64,000 bases of DNA from Bin87 sp965116785 (GTDB lineage: Bacteria; Chloroflexota; Dehalococcoidia; Lucifugimonadales; UBA3495). The stretch lies in NCBI GenBank assembly GCA_965116785.1, contig OZ220731.1, forward strand, positions 2,976,001 to 3,040,000. The letters run 5' to 3'. The notes under the pieces are model-generated. The model was not told the DNA's origin, searched no databases, and worked only from the letters and a program-made list of their open reading frames with translations. Shown in pieces: positions 39,707-48,300 of this stretch (position 1 is its first letter; every line of letters begins with the position of its first letter). The translations under genes were made by a program, and so were the position numbers.

Positions 39707-39901
39707 GTGCGCATACTGCTCATCGCAGTGGCAGCGGCCATCGTCGGCGGGGGCGTCGTGTACGGCGTGATGCCGTACCTGCGGCTGAATCCGGCGCAAG
39801 TGAGTGTCCGGCTGCTTCTTGCGACGCCGGCTCCGACCCCGCCAAAGCGGGTACGCACGAGATGCGGCGATGTCGCTTGGGATCGGAAACTTGGCTTATA
39901 G
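39707..39901 (+). CDS. Very small membrane-anchored ORF, doubtful
   Basis: A 64-residue ORF from a GTG with a hydrophobic N-terminus (RILLIAVAAAIVGGGVVYG), followed by a short Pro-rich stretch and basic tail. It begins 14 bp after the LLM gene. It could be a small membrane peptide or a chance ORF; no family is recognised and no ribosome binding site is convincing. Confidence 0.3.
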   Translation: MRILLIAVAAAIVGGGVVYGVMPYLRLNPAQVSVRLLLATPAPTPPKRVRTRCGDVAWDRKLGL

Positions 39902-39975
39902 CATACGGACATGGCCCGGTTGATACGGTCTCGTATAATGTCTATCTAGATCTGACCCGACAAGAAAACCGCAGC

Positions 39976-40365
39976 ATGACCACCAAAGAGATGACCGCGG
40001 CCGAACACGCGCAGACCGCCCGCGAATTTTTGGCCGCTTCAGACCGGGAGTTCGCTGCCGGCGACCACCTCCAAGGCTCCGAGAAGCTCTACGGCGCGGC
40101 AACGCAGGCTGTCATCGCCATCTGCCAGCGGCGGGGCTGGCGCTACCGCAGTCATCGGAATATGAAAAACGCCGTAACCAACCTGGCTCGGGAACTGGAT
40201 GACGACGGCATAGCCGGAGGGTTTATCGCGGCGGAAAACTTCCATCGCAATTTCTTCCACGACCACATGGAAGATTACGAGATGGACGCTGACCGCCCTG
40301 CGGTGCATAATTTCGTCAACCGCTTGCTGACGCTTTTGCAGGATGCCAGTGATGCTGCCAAATAG
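39976..40365 (+). CDS. PaREP1/HEPN-like helical protein
   Basis: A 129-residue all-helical protein. AEHAQTAREFLAASDREFA and GDHLQGSEKLYGAATQAVIA, followed by SHRNMKNAVTNLAREL and AAENFHRNFFHDHMED, follow the PaREP1/HEPN pattern. HEPN proteins pair with MNT nucleotidyltransferases or act as RNases; no such partner is visible on either side. The catalytic R-x4-6-H motif is not clear. It ends 180 bp before the convergent stress-protein gene, with a palindrome between. Confidence 0.68.
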   Translation: MTTKEMTAAEHAQTAREFLAASDREFAAGDHLQGSEKLYGAATQAVIAICQRRGWRYRSHRNMKNAVTNLARELDDDGIAGGFIAAENFHRNFFHDHMEDYEMDADRPAVHNFVNRLLTLLQDASDAAK

Positions 40366-40462
40366 GATACCAGCGCGCCTCTCTGAACGAGAATAAAGCA
40401 TGACTATCAAAGAGACGCCCACTGCCGAACGCGCGCACTGACTGACGCCGGGACAGAATATT

Positions 40463-40486
40463 GGGGCGGGCAAATTTGCCCGCCCC
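40463..40486. terminator. Palindromic, probably bidirectional terminator
   Basis: A perfect 24-bp palindrome of two 12-bp arms, GGGGCGGGCAAA and TTTGCCCGCCCC, lies between two convergent genes (HEPN-like ending at 40365 and the universal stress protein ending at 40542). Position suits termination in both directions; T-runs outside it are short. It may also simply be another copy of the GC-rich dispersed palindrome seen at 3171 and 25721. Confidence 0.6.
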
Positions 40487-40541
40487 ATCGCGTTGGCGCC
40501 AGAACCTGGCCCGCGCTATGTGCGCACTGGCGGTGCGGAGG

Positions 40542-41552
40542 TTACACCGCAGCCAACTCGCGATTCCTGCCGGGCTCGTGGCCCGCGAAGGACCCTTCCG
40601 CGGCGTGCAGTGGTCCCCGCACCAGGAGCGTCGGCGTGGTCGAATGCCGCACCACGTGGTCGCCCACGCTGCCGAACAGCGCCCGTCCCACGGAGCGGCG
40701 GCCCCGGGTCGCCATCACCACCAGTCCGTTGTCCAGCCGGTTGGCCAGATTGACGATGGCGTTCTGGGGGCTTTCCTGCGAGAACACCACGTCCACGTCG
40801 AACAGCGGGAACCTGGCGCGCAGACCGTCGGCCTTCTTCCACAGGTACTCTTCCGAGGCGTGGGCCAGTTCCCGGGCCATCTGTTCGGGCTCGTTGAACG
40901 AAAACGCCGTCCCGCCGAAGTGTCCCGAGTCGGAGTGGGTGCGGAAATAGTCCGCGCCCGGCGTGGAGCGGAACAGGGTGATCCGCGTGCCAAAGGTCGT
41001 GGCCAGCTGGCCGGCGTAGTCCAGGGCGTGCTCGGCAAAGCCGGTCCCGTCCAGCGGGACGATGATGTTCTCGAAGAACTGCGGCACCACCGGGCAGTCG
41101 GTCTTGTTGCAGCGCACGATCAGCGTCGGGTTCCGTACCGCGTTCACCACCTTGGCGGTCACGCTGCCGGTCAGCATGCGGGAGAAACCGCCGCGCCCGT
41201 GGGTTGACATGACGACCAGCGCGCTGGGATCCCGGTTGGCCATGTTGATGATCGCCTGGTGGGCTGGCTCCTCGTGGGCCTCGACGAAAATCGGGGTCTC
41301 GACGCCCCAGTGTTCCATGCGGCGCTTGATGGACGTCAGATCGGCCACGGTGCGGTCGTGCTCGCCGGCGGCCATGGCGGCGCTGAAGCGTCCGTGATCG
41401 GCGTCGGCATACCAGTCCGGGAGCGAGTCGAAAGACCGCGTCAGCGTGATCGGCGCGCGGGTCGCATTGGCCATCAACCTGGCTGCGGGGAGCGCCTGGG
41501 CCGACAATTTGGACCCGTCCAGGGGAACGATTATGTTGTTGCACAGTGTCAT
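40542..41552 (-). CDS. Universal stress protein, two USP domains
   Basis: A 336-residue protein with two tandem UspA domains. Each starts IIVPLDGS/T (residues 7-14 and about 155-162). The first has MSTHGRGGFSRMLTGSVTAKVV, matching the ATP-binding GxxGxxxxxxGS motif. The second has a related VMATRGRRSVGRALFGSVGDHVV. Such proteins bind ATP and help survival under stress. The start at 41552 is supported by a near-perfect AAAGGAGG ribosome binding site. A second protein of this type is at 48301-49233. Confidence 0.92.
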   Translation of the reverse strand: MTLCNNIIVPLDGSKLSAQALPAARLMANATRAPITLTRSFDSLPDWYADADHGRFSAAMAAGEHDRTVADLTSIKRRMEHWGVETPIFVEAHEEPAHQAIINMANRDPSALVVMSTHGRGGFSRMLTGSVTAKVVNAVRNPTLIVRCNKTDCPVVPQFFENIIVPLDGTGFAEHALDYAGQLATTFGTRITLFRSTPGADYFRTHSDSGHFGGTAFSFNEPEQMARELAHASEEYLWKKADGLRARFPLFDVDVVFSQESPQNAIVNLANRLDNGLVVMATRGRRSVGRALFGSVGDHVVRHSTTPTLLVRGPLHAAEGSFAGHEPGRNRELAAV

Positions 41553-41694
41553 CGGGTTACCTCCTTTTTGGCTACGTACCCGTAGCGCTTTTCCCTTATT
41601 TGTGAAACGCTGCACATTCATCAATCAGATATTCTTTATCGCTTACACAGATATGGTAGCACGCCAGCCCCAATCGCGCAACCCGTTGCGCGAC

Positions 41695-41741
41695 CTCACC
41701 AGGGCCTTTTCAAAGCGGGTTTCCGTCCCGCTCATGGTGAG
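41695..41741. repeat. Nested palindrome with a 'TGGTGAGC' dispersed motif
   Basis: CTCACCA and TGGTGAG form an outer pair, and AGCGGG with CCCGCT an inner pair, in a 47-bp hairpin in the gap upstream of the stress-protein gene. The right side continues GCCTGTCGAACCACG. Such sequence is commonly scattered in bacterial genomes with many short repeats. No second copy is evident in this window. Confidence 0.5.
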
Positions 41742-41783
41742 CCTGTCGAACCACGCGGCGATGGCAAACCGGTTGCGCGTGAC

Positions 41784-42010
41784 CTACCGGACCAGCCGCA
41801 CGTTGACCGTGCCGTTCTCCTGCCAGTCCACCTTCTTGGGTACCCAGCGATATTCGACGCAGGCCTGCCTGACGCCGTCAGTGGTGGCGTTGAACTTGCT
41901 GCTCCCGACCCCGTCGGAATCGAAAGTTCAGGCTGAGGTCGTCGTGATCCGCATCCTGATCGCCCAGGTAGCGGCAATCTCGCCCCGATCAGGCCGGCTC
42001 TCCCCGTCAC
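41784..42010 (-). pseudogene. Decayed C-terminal coding fragment
   Basis: On the minus strand the frame ending at TAG 41784 reads GVRQACVEYRWVPKKVDWQENGTVNVRLVR, which looks like the end of a real protein. Upstream near 41930 the plausible sequence shifts to another frame (RDCRYLGDQDADHDDLSLN) by a one-base indel. No start or longer frame fits. I take this as the tail of a lost gene, broken by a frameshift. The product is not recognised. Confidence 0.4.
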
Positions 42011-42193
42011 CAAGTGTCAATTGACACGACCCCGCAAAATCGGGTTGCGCAGCGTGGATCACCCCAGCAGTTCCCATCTACTGAAATTTCGACCGTTTCA
42101 CGAGTACACTCCCCACGCGCATCTCCAACCAAGAGACCAGATCTGCAACTGGGTATCTGAGATTGCAAGTAGCGCCGGCTGACTGTCCCGCAA

Positions 42194-44287
42194 TCAGGGC
42201 ACGATTTCGAACTCGACCTGCGCAACCTTCCGGTCCCCGTCGTAGATGTACACGCCGTACTGCCCAATCGCCCACCTGTCGGGGTCGGAGGAGCCAATTC
42301 CATCTGTCTCCCAATCGTCAGTATCTCCCACGCGAATATCCAGGTAATCTCTGCTGCGCTCGAAGATAAATCCGTCCTCGTGGTATGCGGCCGTGGTCAT
42401 TGGGATGTCCATACGCTGGGCAGCCGGAGGGAACGTGACTTGCCAGTGCACGTAAATGCGCCTCTCCAGCTTTTTGAGTGTCGCCAGCGAGACCCGGTTT
42501 GTACGTGATCCCGGTTGATAACGCGCACTCGGGTCCAGAGATAAGAAAGCGTCGGTCACCTGCCCGTCGATGCTGGCCATGTTGGGGTCAACCGGCCTGT
42601 GGTCCAGCCGGGACAGGTCGTAGGGCTCTGTGCCGTCGTACCAGCGGGCGATAATCCCGTTCACCTTGTCAGCGGCTCCAGGGGACGCAACCGACCGGAA
42701 GGCGTGCCTGACGTGGCAGATGCCCAGCTCGTGACGATCGCAGCCGTCGTCAGGGGCACTGCGCAATCTTTTCAGGTAAAGGTTACGGAACCCTTCCCGG
42801 AAGGCTCCCTCCCCTAGGCTGTGATACAGGTCCAGGAATAGTCGTTGGCCCAATGAATAGAGGCAGAAGTTTGCGGGTGTTCCACTTTCGAATTTGGCAA
42901 TTTCCAAGTCTCGGATATTGTCCAACTGGCACGGACTCCGCTTGGCGTCCATCGGGCGCCCGATCCGAACGTTCTCGGCGATTATGGTGAGGAATTCTGC
43001 AGCCCCTTCTTTCATCCACGGGGGTGTGCTTTTGTCAATCCAATGTGTGCCCCTGCTGGTCCAAAAAAGATGGCCCGTCTCGTGGGCAACGGTCCGGTAT
43101 CCCGTACCGTAATCTTCGTCATCGACGGCCGGGCTAGAGGTGATATGGGTACCGTAGTGGTAGCCACTGGTCGATTGGCCGAAATATAGCGTCACACGGT
43201 TGGTATGCACCGGCCAGCCCATGAAATCGTCGATAGTGCGGATGGCGTGTTCGAAACCTTCCATGCTAGCGCTGGGCGTGGCGCGATCCAGGTGGCGGAT
43301 GATGGCAAGTGTAATTTGACCCGAGTAGCGAAGGTTGACTGTGCGCTCCTCGACGTAAATTCCCTCGCCACTGACCAGCGTGTCGAGGAGTTGGAACGCT
43401 GACCAAGGCTGATGCTGGCTGGTGCCGGCCAGGAGCAGAACAACCTTTGCCTCATCATCCGTGATTTCGCCGAGGGCTGGATGGGCCATCAGCCTAAGAA
43501 ACTCGGCTGAACGGTCTCCCCTGTATCTCTCTTGATACAGAGACCTTACCGCCAGAGCGTCGTGGCTTTGCACGCTTTCCAGGAAGGGCATGGACAGCAT
43601 CTCGACAGCCTTCCGTATAACCTCTTGACGCAGGGACGTATCCGCGTCGCGGATGAGCGCGTGAAGTCGGTAGATTACCTCCGCTTCATCGTGCGTGATG
43701 TCGTCCTGCACCCACGGCGTTTGCATCAGTGCGTTGAACGCTGCGGGATACCGCAACGCCGCAGCGATCAGCGTTTCACCAGCCTCGAGTTCCGAATAGC
43801 CGTCTACTCCGTCAGCCACCCAGGGCAGATCCCTGATGCGGTGGGCCGACCCAGATTGTTCAGCCCCCAACCGGGCAGCATTTTTCAGATTGTCGAAGCC
43901 TATGGGCGGCCCGGACTGCCGTGTCGGGGGTGGGGGCAGAGAGGGCCAGAGTGCGGGCGAAGGCTCCGGTGTGCTGGAAGGTGTGGGTGTACTGGTGGGT
44001 TGCGGTGTGGGAGTGCGCGTCGGCGCGTGCGTTGGGGCAGCGGCTGGTGGAACCGGAGTGAAAGTGGGCGCAGGCGCGTGCGTCGGCCGTATTGGGGTTT
44101 CGATCGGAACCGGTGCCAGCGTCGGCGTGGGCGTCGCCGGCATGAAGGCAGGTATAGGCGGAGCAGTCGTCGCCGTCGGCAGAATGGTCGCCGTTGGCGG
44201 GGACGTTGCCGTGCAAGCCGCCACCCAAACCAGCAGGGACAATGAGACCGTGGCGGTCAGCAGCAAATCACGACGTTTCGGCTTCAC
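42194..44287 (-). CDS. Lipoprotein with gluzincin-like metallopeptidase domain
   Basis: A 697-residue predicted lipoprotein. The signal peptide ends at a lipobox, VWVAAC, and is followed by about 110 residues rich in Pro and Thr (PTPTLAPVPIETP). After a helical region, HETGH at residues 402-406 and EGAAEF (Glu427) are placed as in gluzincin-type zinc peptidases (HExxH plus a downstream Glu). The C-terminal 130 residues are beta-rich. It is likely anchored to the outside of the membrane, where it may degrade proteins. The family is not one I can name. Confidence 0.75.
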   Translation of the reverse strand: MKPKRRDLLLTATVSLSLLVWVAACTATSPPTATILPTATTAPPIPAFMPATPTPTLAPVPIETPIRPTHAPAPTFTPVPPAAAPTHAPTRTPTPQPTSTPTPSSTPEPSPALWPSLPPPPTRQSGPPIGFDNLKNAARLGAEQSGSAHRIRDLPWVADGVDGYSELEAGETLIAAALRYPAAFNALMQTPWVQDDITHDEAEVIYRLHALIRDADTSLRQEVIRKAVEMLSMPFLESVQSHDALAVRSLYQERYRGDRSAEFLRLMAHPALGEITDDEAKVVLLLAGTSQHQPWSAFQLLDTLVSGEGIYVEERTVNLRYSGQITLAIIRHLDRATPSASMEGFEHAIRTIDDFMGWPVHTNRVTLYFGQSTSGYHYGTHITSSPAVDDEDYGTGYRTVAHETGHLFWTSRGTHWIDKSTPPWMKEGAAEFLTIIAENVRIGRPMDAKRSPCQLDNIRDLEIAKFESGTPANFCLYSLGQRLFLDLYHSLGEGAFREGFRNLYLKRLRSAPDDGCDRHELGICHVRHAFRSVASPGAADKVNGIIARWYDGTEPYDLSRLDHRPVDPNMASIDGQVTDAFLSLDPSARYQPGSRTNRVSLATLKKLERRIYVHWQVTFPPAAQRMDIPMTTAAYHEDGFIFERSRDYLDIRVGDTDDWETDGIGSSDPDRWAIGQYGVYIYDGDRKVAQVEFEIVP

Positions 44288-44509
44288 GACTGACCTACAG
44301 TCCGGGTCGAATGGGGGTCTTCCCCATTCTACTATGGCAGACTTCGCGATGAAGTCCGCCGTCTTTCCGGACGATCCGGTGCATGTGCGGGCAGGTCTGC
44401 CATGTGCCGTTGATCAGCGGTGTCCCGCGTCAACCAGATTTGCCCGTTCACCTCGATTTGCCCGGTGAACCCTGGTGAATGGGGCGTGGGCATAGGGTGC
44501 ACCTCGGGA

Positions 44510-45184
44510 TCAACCGCCGACTCGGCTGCGCTTGTTCTCCATGTCAATCTCCCAGATGCGGCGGTGGGACTGCCAGACCGACCATGCCAGGGTGATGGTG
44601 AGGATTCCCAGGATCACAGGTAGCGCAAAGGGCAGCCAGGCGACGCCGAAGAATATCATCGCCGTATTGGACAAGATGAAGAACAACCGGATTTCGGTGG
44701 GGCCGATGCCCAACGTTGATATCTGAAACTCGTTGGTGGCGGCGAATGACAGGAACGAGTTCACCATCAACGCTCCACCCACCACCAGCAGAGCGAAAAA
44801 CCAGTAGGCGGCGATGTCGGGCAGAGCCAGGGAATACCCGACGATTACCGACGCGAGAAACAGGAAGTCCAGGAAATGGTCCATGTAGAAGCCCCACTTG
44901 ATCAGACCGGTGTCGCGATGGCGGCCCACTGCACCGTCGAGGACGTCGGTCAGGTACTGCAGGGCTATGAAGGCCGAAACCAACCACAACCAATGGAGAC
45001 TCTCACGGGCCAACAGGCTGGCGGCCACTATGCCTATGCTCCAGACCAGGGTCAGCATCGTCAGGTGATAGGTCTCCAGCCAGGACGGCACCTTGGGAAC
45101 CAGCCATGTGACCATGCGCCGTTCGAGATTGGCGAATGCCCATTTGCCGACCTTTTTGTCGCCGCCGAATTGAGCTTGGATCAT
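44510..45184 (-). CDS. CDP-alcohol phosphatidyltransferase
   Basis: A 224-residue membrane protein of the CDP-alcohol phosphotransferase family. The motif DG-x2-GR-x9-G-x3-D-x3-D is seen as Asp80, Asp83-Gly84, Arg88, Gly98, Asp102 and Asp106. Several hydrophobic helices surround it. The enzyme attaches an alcohol to a CDP-linked lipid. Because the next gene upstream on the same strand, 155 bp away, makes inositol-3-phosphate, a phosphatidylinositol-type or inositol-phosphate product is a reasonable inference. The start at 45184 gives MIQAQFGGDKKVG. Confidence 0.88.
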   Translation of the reverse strand: MIQAQFGGDKKVGKWAFANLERRMVTWLVPKVPSWLETYHLTMLTLVWSIGIVAASLLARESLHWLWLVSAFIALQYLTDVLDGAVGRHRDTGLIKWGFYMDHFLDFLFLASVIVGYSLALPDIAAYWFFALLVVGGALMVNSFLSFAATNEFQISTLGIGPTEIRLFFILSNTAMIFFGVAWLPFALPVILGILTITLAWSVWQSHRRIWEIDMENKRSRVGG

Positions 45185-45339
45185 AGGTTGGCTCCTCAGG
45201 CGTTGAACCTGCTTCATCTGGTAGCGTCGGTCCTCTATGCGTTGATGTTTCGGCTCAAACCTTCCCTATTGGCCGAACTGATCGCGACCACACCGCGTTT
45301 AGCCGATTATTTCCGGCCATGGCGGGATGGTCAGCATTT

Positions 45340-46887
45340 TTAGTCTGCCGCCACGACGACCGGAGAGAACGAGTCGCGGTAGTACTCCATGCCCAGGTGG
45401 GTGATCTGGTCCTCGCCCATCAGCCACCGGAGGGTGTTCTTGAGCTTGGTCTGCTGTATGAACAGGTCGTGCTCCGGATAGACGGACGGCGCGTGCTGCG
45501 GACTCTTGAAGTAGAAGGACAGCCACTCCTGTATTCCCGTCAGGCCGGCGCGTTGAGCCAGGTCCATGAACAGGACCAGGTCCAGCAACAACGGGGCGGC
45601 CAGGATGGAGTCGGAGCACAGGAAGTTGATCTTCAGTTGCATCGGGTGACGCAACCAGCCGAACAGGTCGATGTTGTCCCAGCCCTCCTTGGCGTCGCCC
45701 CGGGGCGGGTAGTAGTTGATGCGCACCTTGTGATAGGCATCGGCGTAGAGTTCGGGGTACATCTCCGGCTGCAGGATGTACTCCAGGACGCCGAGCTTGG
45801 ACTCCTCCTTGGTTCGGAAGTTCTCGGGCTCGTCCAGCACCTCTCCGTCCCGGTTCCCCAGGATGTTGGTGGAAAACCACCCGTCCAGCCCTAGCATCCT
45901 CGCCTTGAGCATCGGTCCGATCACGGTCTTGACCAGCGTCTGGCCGGTCTTGAAGTCCTTGCCGCAGATCGGCACGCCGGCGTCCCTGGCCAGCGTCTCC
46001 AGCGCGGGCACGTCGGCCGAGAGGTTGGGCGCGCCGTTGATGAACGGGACGCCCTCCAGCAATGCGGCGTAGGCATAGAGCATTGAAGGTGGAATCCCGG
46101 GGTCGTTGTCGCGGAGACCGGCCACGAAGCTCTCGATGTCCTGATGAATCTCGCATTGCTCAATGAATATTTCGGTAGACGCGCACCATGCCATCACCAG
46201 CCGGTCACACCCGTTCTCGGTCTTGAACCGCCGAATGTCCTGACGAATGGCCTCGACGGCTTCCAGCTTGTTGCCGGACGACTTGACGTTGGTGCCCTGG
46301 ATGCGGCTGACGTAGTCGTTGTCGAACACCGCTTCCATCGGTTCGATGGTGTTGAGGAAGTCGGCGACGGGTTCGATCTCCTCGTGCCGGCTCAGCACGC
46401 CGCATTTGATGGCGGCCTGATAGGCGTTGTCCGGGATGGGGTCCCATGCTCCGAACACCAATTGACCGGGGTCCGCCAGCGGAACGAAGTCCCGGATGTA
46501 TGGTGTCCGTTTGTCGGTACGCTTGCCCAATCGTATGGTAGCCATCTGGCTAACCGAGCCTATGGGCTCGCCGGAGCCGCGTCGTATGTGCTCCACGCCG
46601 GCTATGAACGTTGACGATACCGCGCCAAGACCCACCAATAAAACACCCAGCTTGCCGTCGGGCGGCGCTATGCTCGGCGTGTCCGCCGAGACGAAGTCCT
46701 TTGGTTCCAGGGCCATGCCATGTTGGCGGGCCAATTCCAGCAGCTTTTCCTGCCACTGTGCGGGTATCCTGCCGATCCTGGCCCAGTGCTGCACCGTGCT
46801 CTGTCGCCGGCCCAGGAGACCCGCCAGCGCCGACTGGCCGCCGAAGCGGCTGATGATCTGTTTTGCGACGTTTTGTTCATCTCTCAT
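45340..46887 (-). CDS. Inositol-3-phosphate synthase with N-terminal HTH domain
   Basis: A 515-residue fusion. Residues about 8-58 (QIISRFGGQSALAGLLGRRQ then STVQHWARIGRIPAQ) form a YdaS/Cro-like helix-turn-helix DNA-binding domain. From about residue 75 on it is a myo-inositol-1-phosphate synthase: LGVLLVGLGAVSS for NAD binding, then FDNDYVSRI and GTNVKSSGNKLEA, and later CGKDFKTGQTLVKTV and WFSTNILGNRDGEVL. The synthase turns glucose-6-phosphate into inositol-3-phosphate. The start at 46887 was preferred to 46941 because a perfect palindrome, likely an operator, covers the sequence between them. Downstream is a CDP-alcohol phosphotransferase gene. Confidence 0.85.
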   Translation of the reverse strand: MRDEQNVAKQIISRFGGQSALAGLLGRRQSTVQHWARIGRIPAQWQEKLLELARQHGMALEPKDFVSADTPSIAPPDGKLGVLLVGLGAVSSTFIAGVEHIRRGSGEPIGSVSQMATIRLGKRTDKRTPYIRDFVPLADPGQLVFGAWDPIPDNAYQAAIKCGVLSRHEEIEPVADFLNTIEPMEAVFDNDYVSRIQGTNVKSSGNKLEAVEAIRQDIRRFKTENGCDRLVMAWCASTEIFIEQCEIHQDIESFVAGLRDNDPGIPPSMLYAYAALLEGVPFINGAPNLSADVPALETLARDAGVPICGKDFKTGQTLVKTVIGPMLKARMLGLDGWFSTNILGNRDGEVLDEPENFRTKEESKLGVLEYILQPEMYPELYADAYHKVRINYYPPRGDAKEGWDNIDLFGWLRHPMQLKINFLCSDSILAAPLLLDLVLFMDLAQRAGLTGIQEWLSFYFKSPQHAPSVYPEHDLFIQQTKLKNTLRWLMGEDQITHLGMEYYRDSFSPVVVAAD

Positions 46888-46895
46888 GGCGGCGA

Positions 46896-46918
46896 TGTTA
46901 ACGTTTTTATCGTTAACA
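46896..46918 (-). promoter_or_regulatory. Perfect palindrome upstream of the HTH-synthase gene, candidate operator
   Basis: TGTTAACG and CGTTAACA are 8-bp perfect arms around a 7-bp T-rich spacer, centred 20 bp upstream of the ATG at 46887. Size and position fit a dimeric repressor operator. The first domain of the gene downstream is a DNA-binding HTH, so self-binding is the simplest guess. Confidence 0.65.
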
Positions 46919-46949
46919 GTCAAGATCCGTTCCCTCGCCATTTCGAGTT

Positions 46950-47960
46950 AAGTCCGAATCCGGGGCATCGTGCACTTTGGGCGGCAGCAGTCCCGGTTTT
47001 CGCTTGCATTGACCGGAGACTAAGCACTCGGTGGGATTTACCTGTACCCCTGCCTCAAACGGGTTACGTCCCGTCAAGTATCCGTTTAGGTCACTGCTCA
47101 CCGAGGCGGTCGGCGCGGTCTGGGCCACCTCGGATCGGGTCGACAGATCCTTTTGAAGGCATCTCCGCCAATCCATGCTGGGGTCAAACCCGGTACGAGA
47201 TGGCCCAGACACATCATCGCAGTCCATGCTGTTCTTGGCCACCGTCTTACTCCTAGTTGGGTTTGTCACTTCCATCAAGGATGACGCGGTGGCCTCCTTC
47301 TTGCCACCCAGTTCCTCTCACACCACCTCCCGGGACTTTACTCCGGTCCGCCAAAATCGACATTGCCAAAACCCCTGGTCGAGCCCCGAAAAACGCCCGG
47401 TGAGCCCCCGAAATCACCCCATCGAGATCGGTCAATTTCGCCGATATCGACACCCCAAACCCGCCGTCGCGTCATCCGTGCCTTTCAGGCCGGCGCGATG
47501 CGTGCGTCGGCGTTCTTGTCGACTCCGGCGACGGCCTCGAGCGGGCAGAGCGCAGCTTTAGCGTTGTCCGCCCGGCGGCTGCGGTCTTCGCGACAAAATC
47601 CTCTGGTCCCGGCATCGCGACCTGGCCCATGTGTTGCCGGCGGTCCTGGGGCGACGGCATTTGGCCTGGTTTCGCGTGATGAACGGCGAGCCGGCGGACC
47701 TGGGGCAAGCGTTTTTCGCAGTTTACTGAAGAGTGTGGGCATCGGCGCGTCCGGCGGCGCGAGTCGACCGGTGCGGCGCGGGCGAACGGCCCGTGGCCCG
47801 CCCGCGTCGCAATAGCCAGGGCAGCGCGTATGGGCCGCCTGGTGGCGTCACCGGCACGAACTGGGTCGTCGCGCCCGCAGGTTGCGGTTTTCGTCTTCCC
47901 CCAAGCGCCGTCACACAACCCAACTACGAATTTCGTAATCGGCACCGGCTTGGCCCCGGT
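46950..47960. other. Long non-coding stretch with only weak ORFs
   Basis: One kilobase with no recognisable gene. ORFs on both strands (such as 47363-47815 and 47472-47945) are Pro/Arg/Ser-rich and show no hydrophobic core or family motif. Base composition is uneven: CCCCGAAA-rich blocks near 47380-47430 give way to GC-rich sequence. Possible remains of a lost gene, or a region of untranslated RNA. Confidence 0.4.
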
Positions 47961-47963
47961 GCC

Positions 47964-48035
47964 GGTTTGGTTTCAGGGTGGTTTGGTTTCAGGCTGGTTT
48001 GGTTTTAGCTGGATTTGGTTTTGGCCGGATTTGGC
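47964..48035. repeat. GGTTTGG-rich degenerate tandem repeat
   Basis: About five imperfect units near GGTTTGGTTTCAGGCT span 72 bp, strongly enriched in G and T on the plus strand. Units at 47964, 47980 and 47994 are the most alike. The tract has no stop-free frame with known motif. Confidence 0.75.
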
Positions 48036-48117
48036 TGTAGCACGGTGCAACCGTCGACGCGACGCCTCACGCGTACCTGGTCTGCGGCAGGGAAACGTCA
48101 GCATCAGCATTTTCAAG

Positions 48118-48206
48118 GTTCAGGGATCATCAGGATCGGGACCGTTCTGTGATGGAGACCTCCCAATCCTCCCCAATCATAAAATCCCGTAAATCCTGAC
48201 CCTGAC
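48118..48206. repeat. Dispersed palindromic element, family A (copy 4)
   Basis: A diverged copy: TTCAGGGATCATCAGGATC at the left, CCCAATCCTCCCCAATCAT in the middle and AAATCCTGACCCTGAC at the right. Similar in length (89 bp) and in arrangement to the 109-110-bp copies, but the terminal inverted repeat is broken by several changes. Confidence 0.65.
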
Positions 48207-48256
48207 GATTTACGGAAGCGGGTACGCGTGAGGGTGGAAAAGCACTTAAACGAAAT

Positions 48257-48278
48257 GAGGCCCGCAATTGCGGGCCTC
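48257..48278 (-). terminator. Probable terminator of universal stress protein gene
   Basis: A perfect 22-bp palindrome of two 11-bp arms (GAGGCCCGCAA and TTGCGGGCCTC), 22 bp past the stop of the stress-protein gene at 48301. On the minus strand it is followed by ATTTCGTTT, a weak T-tract, as expected of an intrinsic terminator. It is also one of the GC-rich palindromes of the dispersed kind. Confidence 0.7.
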
Positions 48279-48300
48279 GTTTCCGGGCTGGTTGACTGCC

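Noticed and set aside
44332..44493. Short minus-strand ORF (MPTPHSPGFTGQIEVNGQIW) between the lipoprotein and CDP-alcohol genes
   Set aside because: The 53-residue product has no recognised motif and no good ribosome binding site, so I could not support it as a gene.
47363..47945. ORFs of 150 and 157 residues on opposite strands in the 47-kb gap
   Set aside because: Both are Pro/Arg/Ser-rich, overlap each other, and lack hydrophobic cores, start signals and family motifs.
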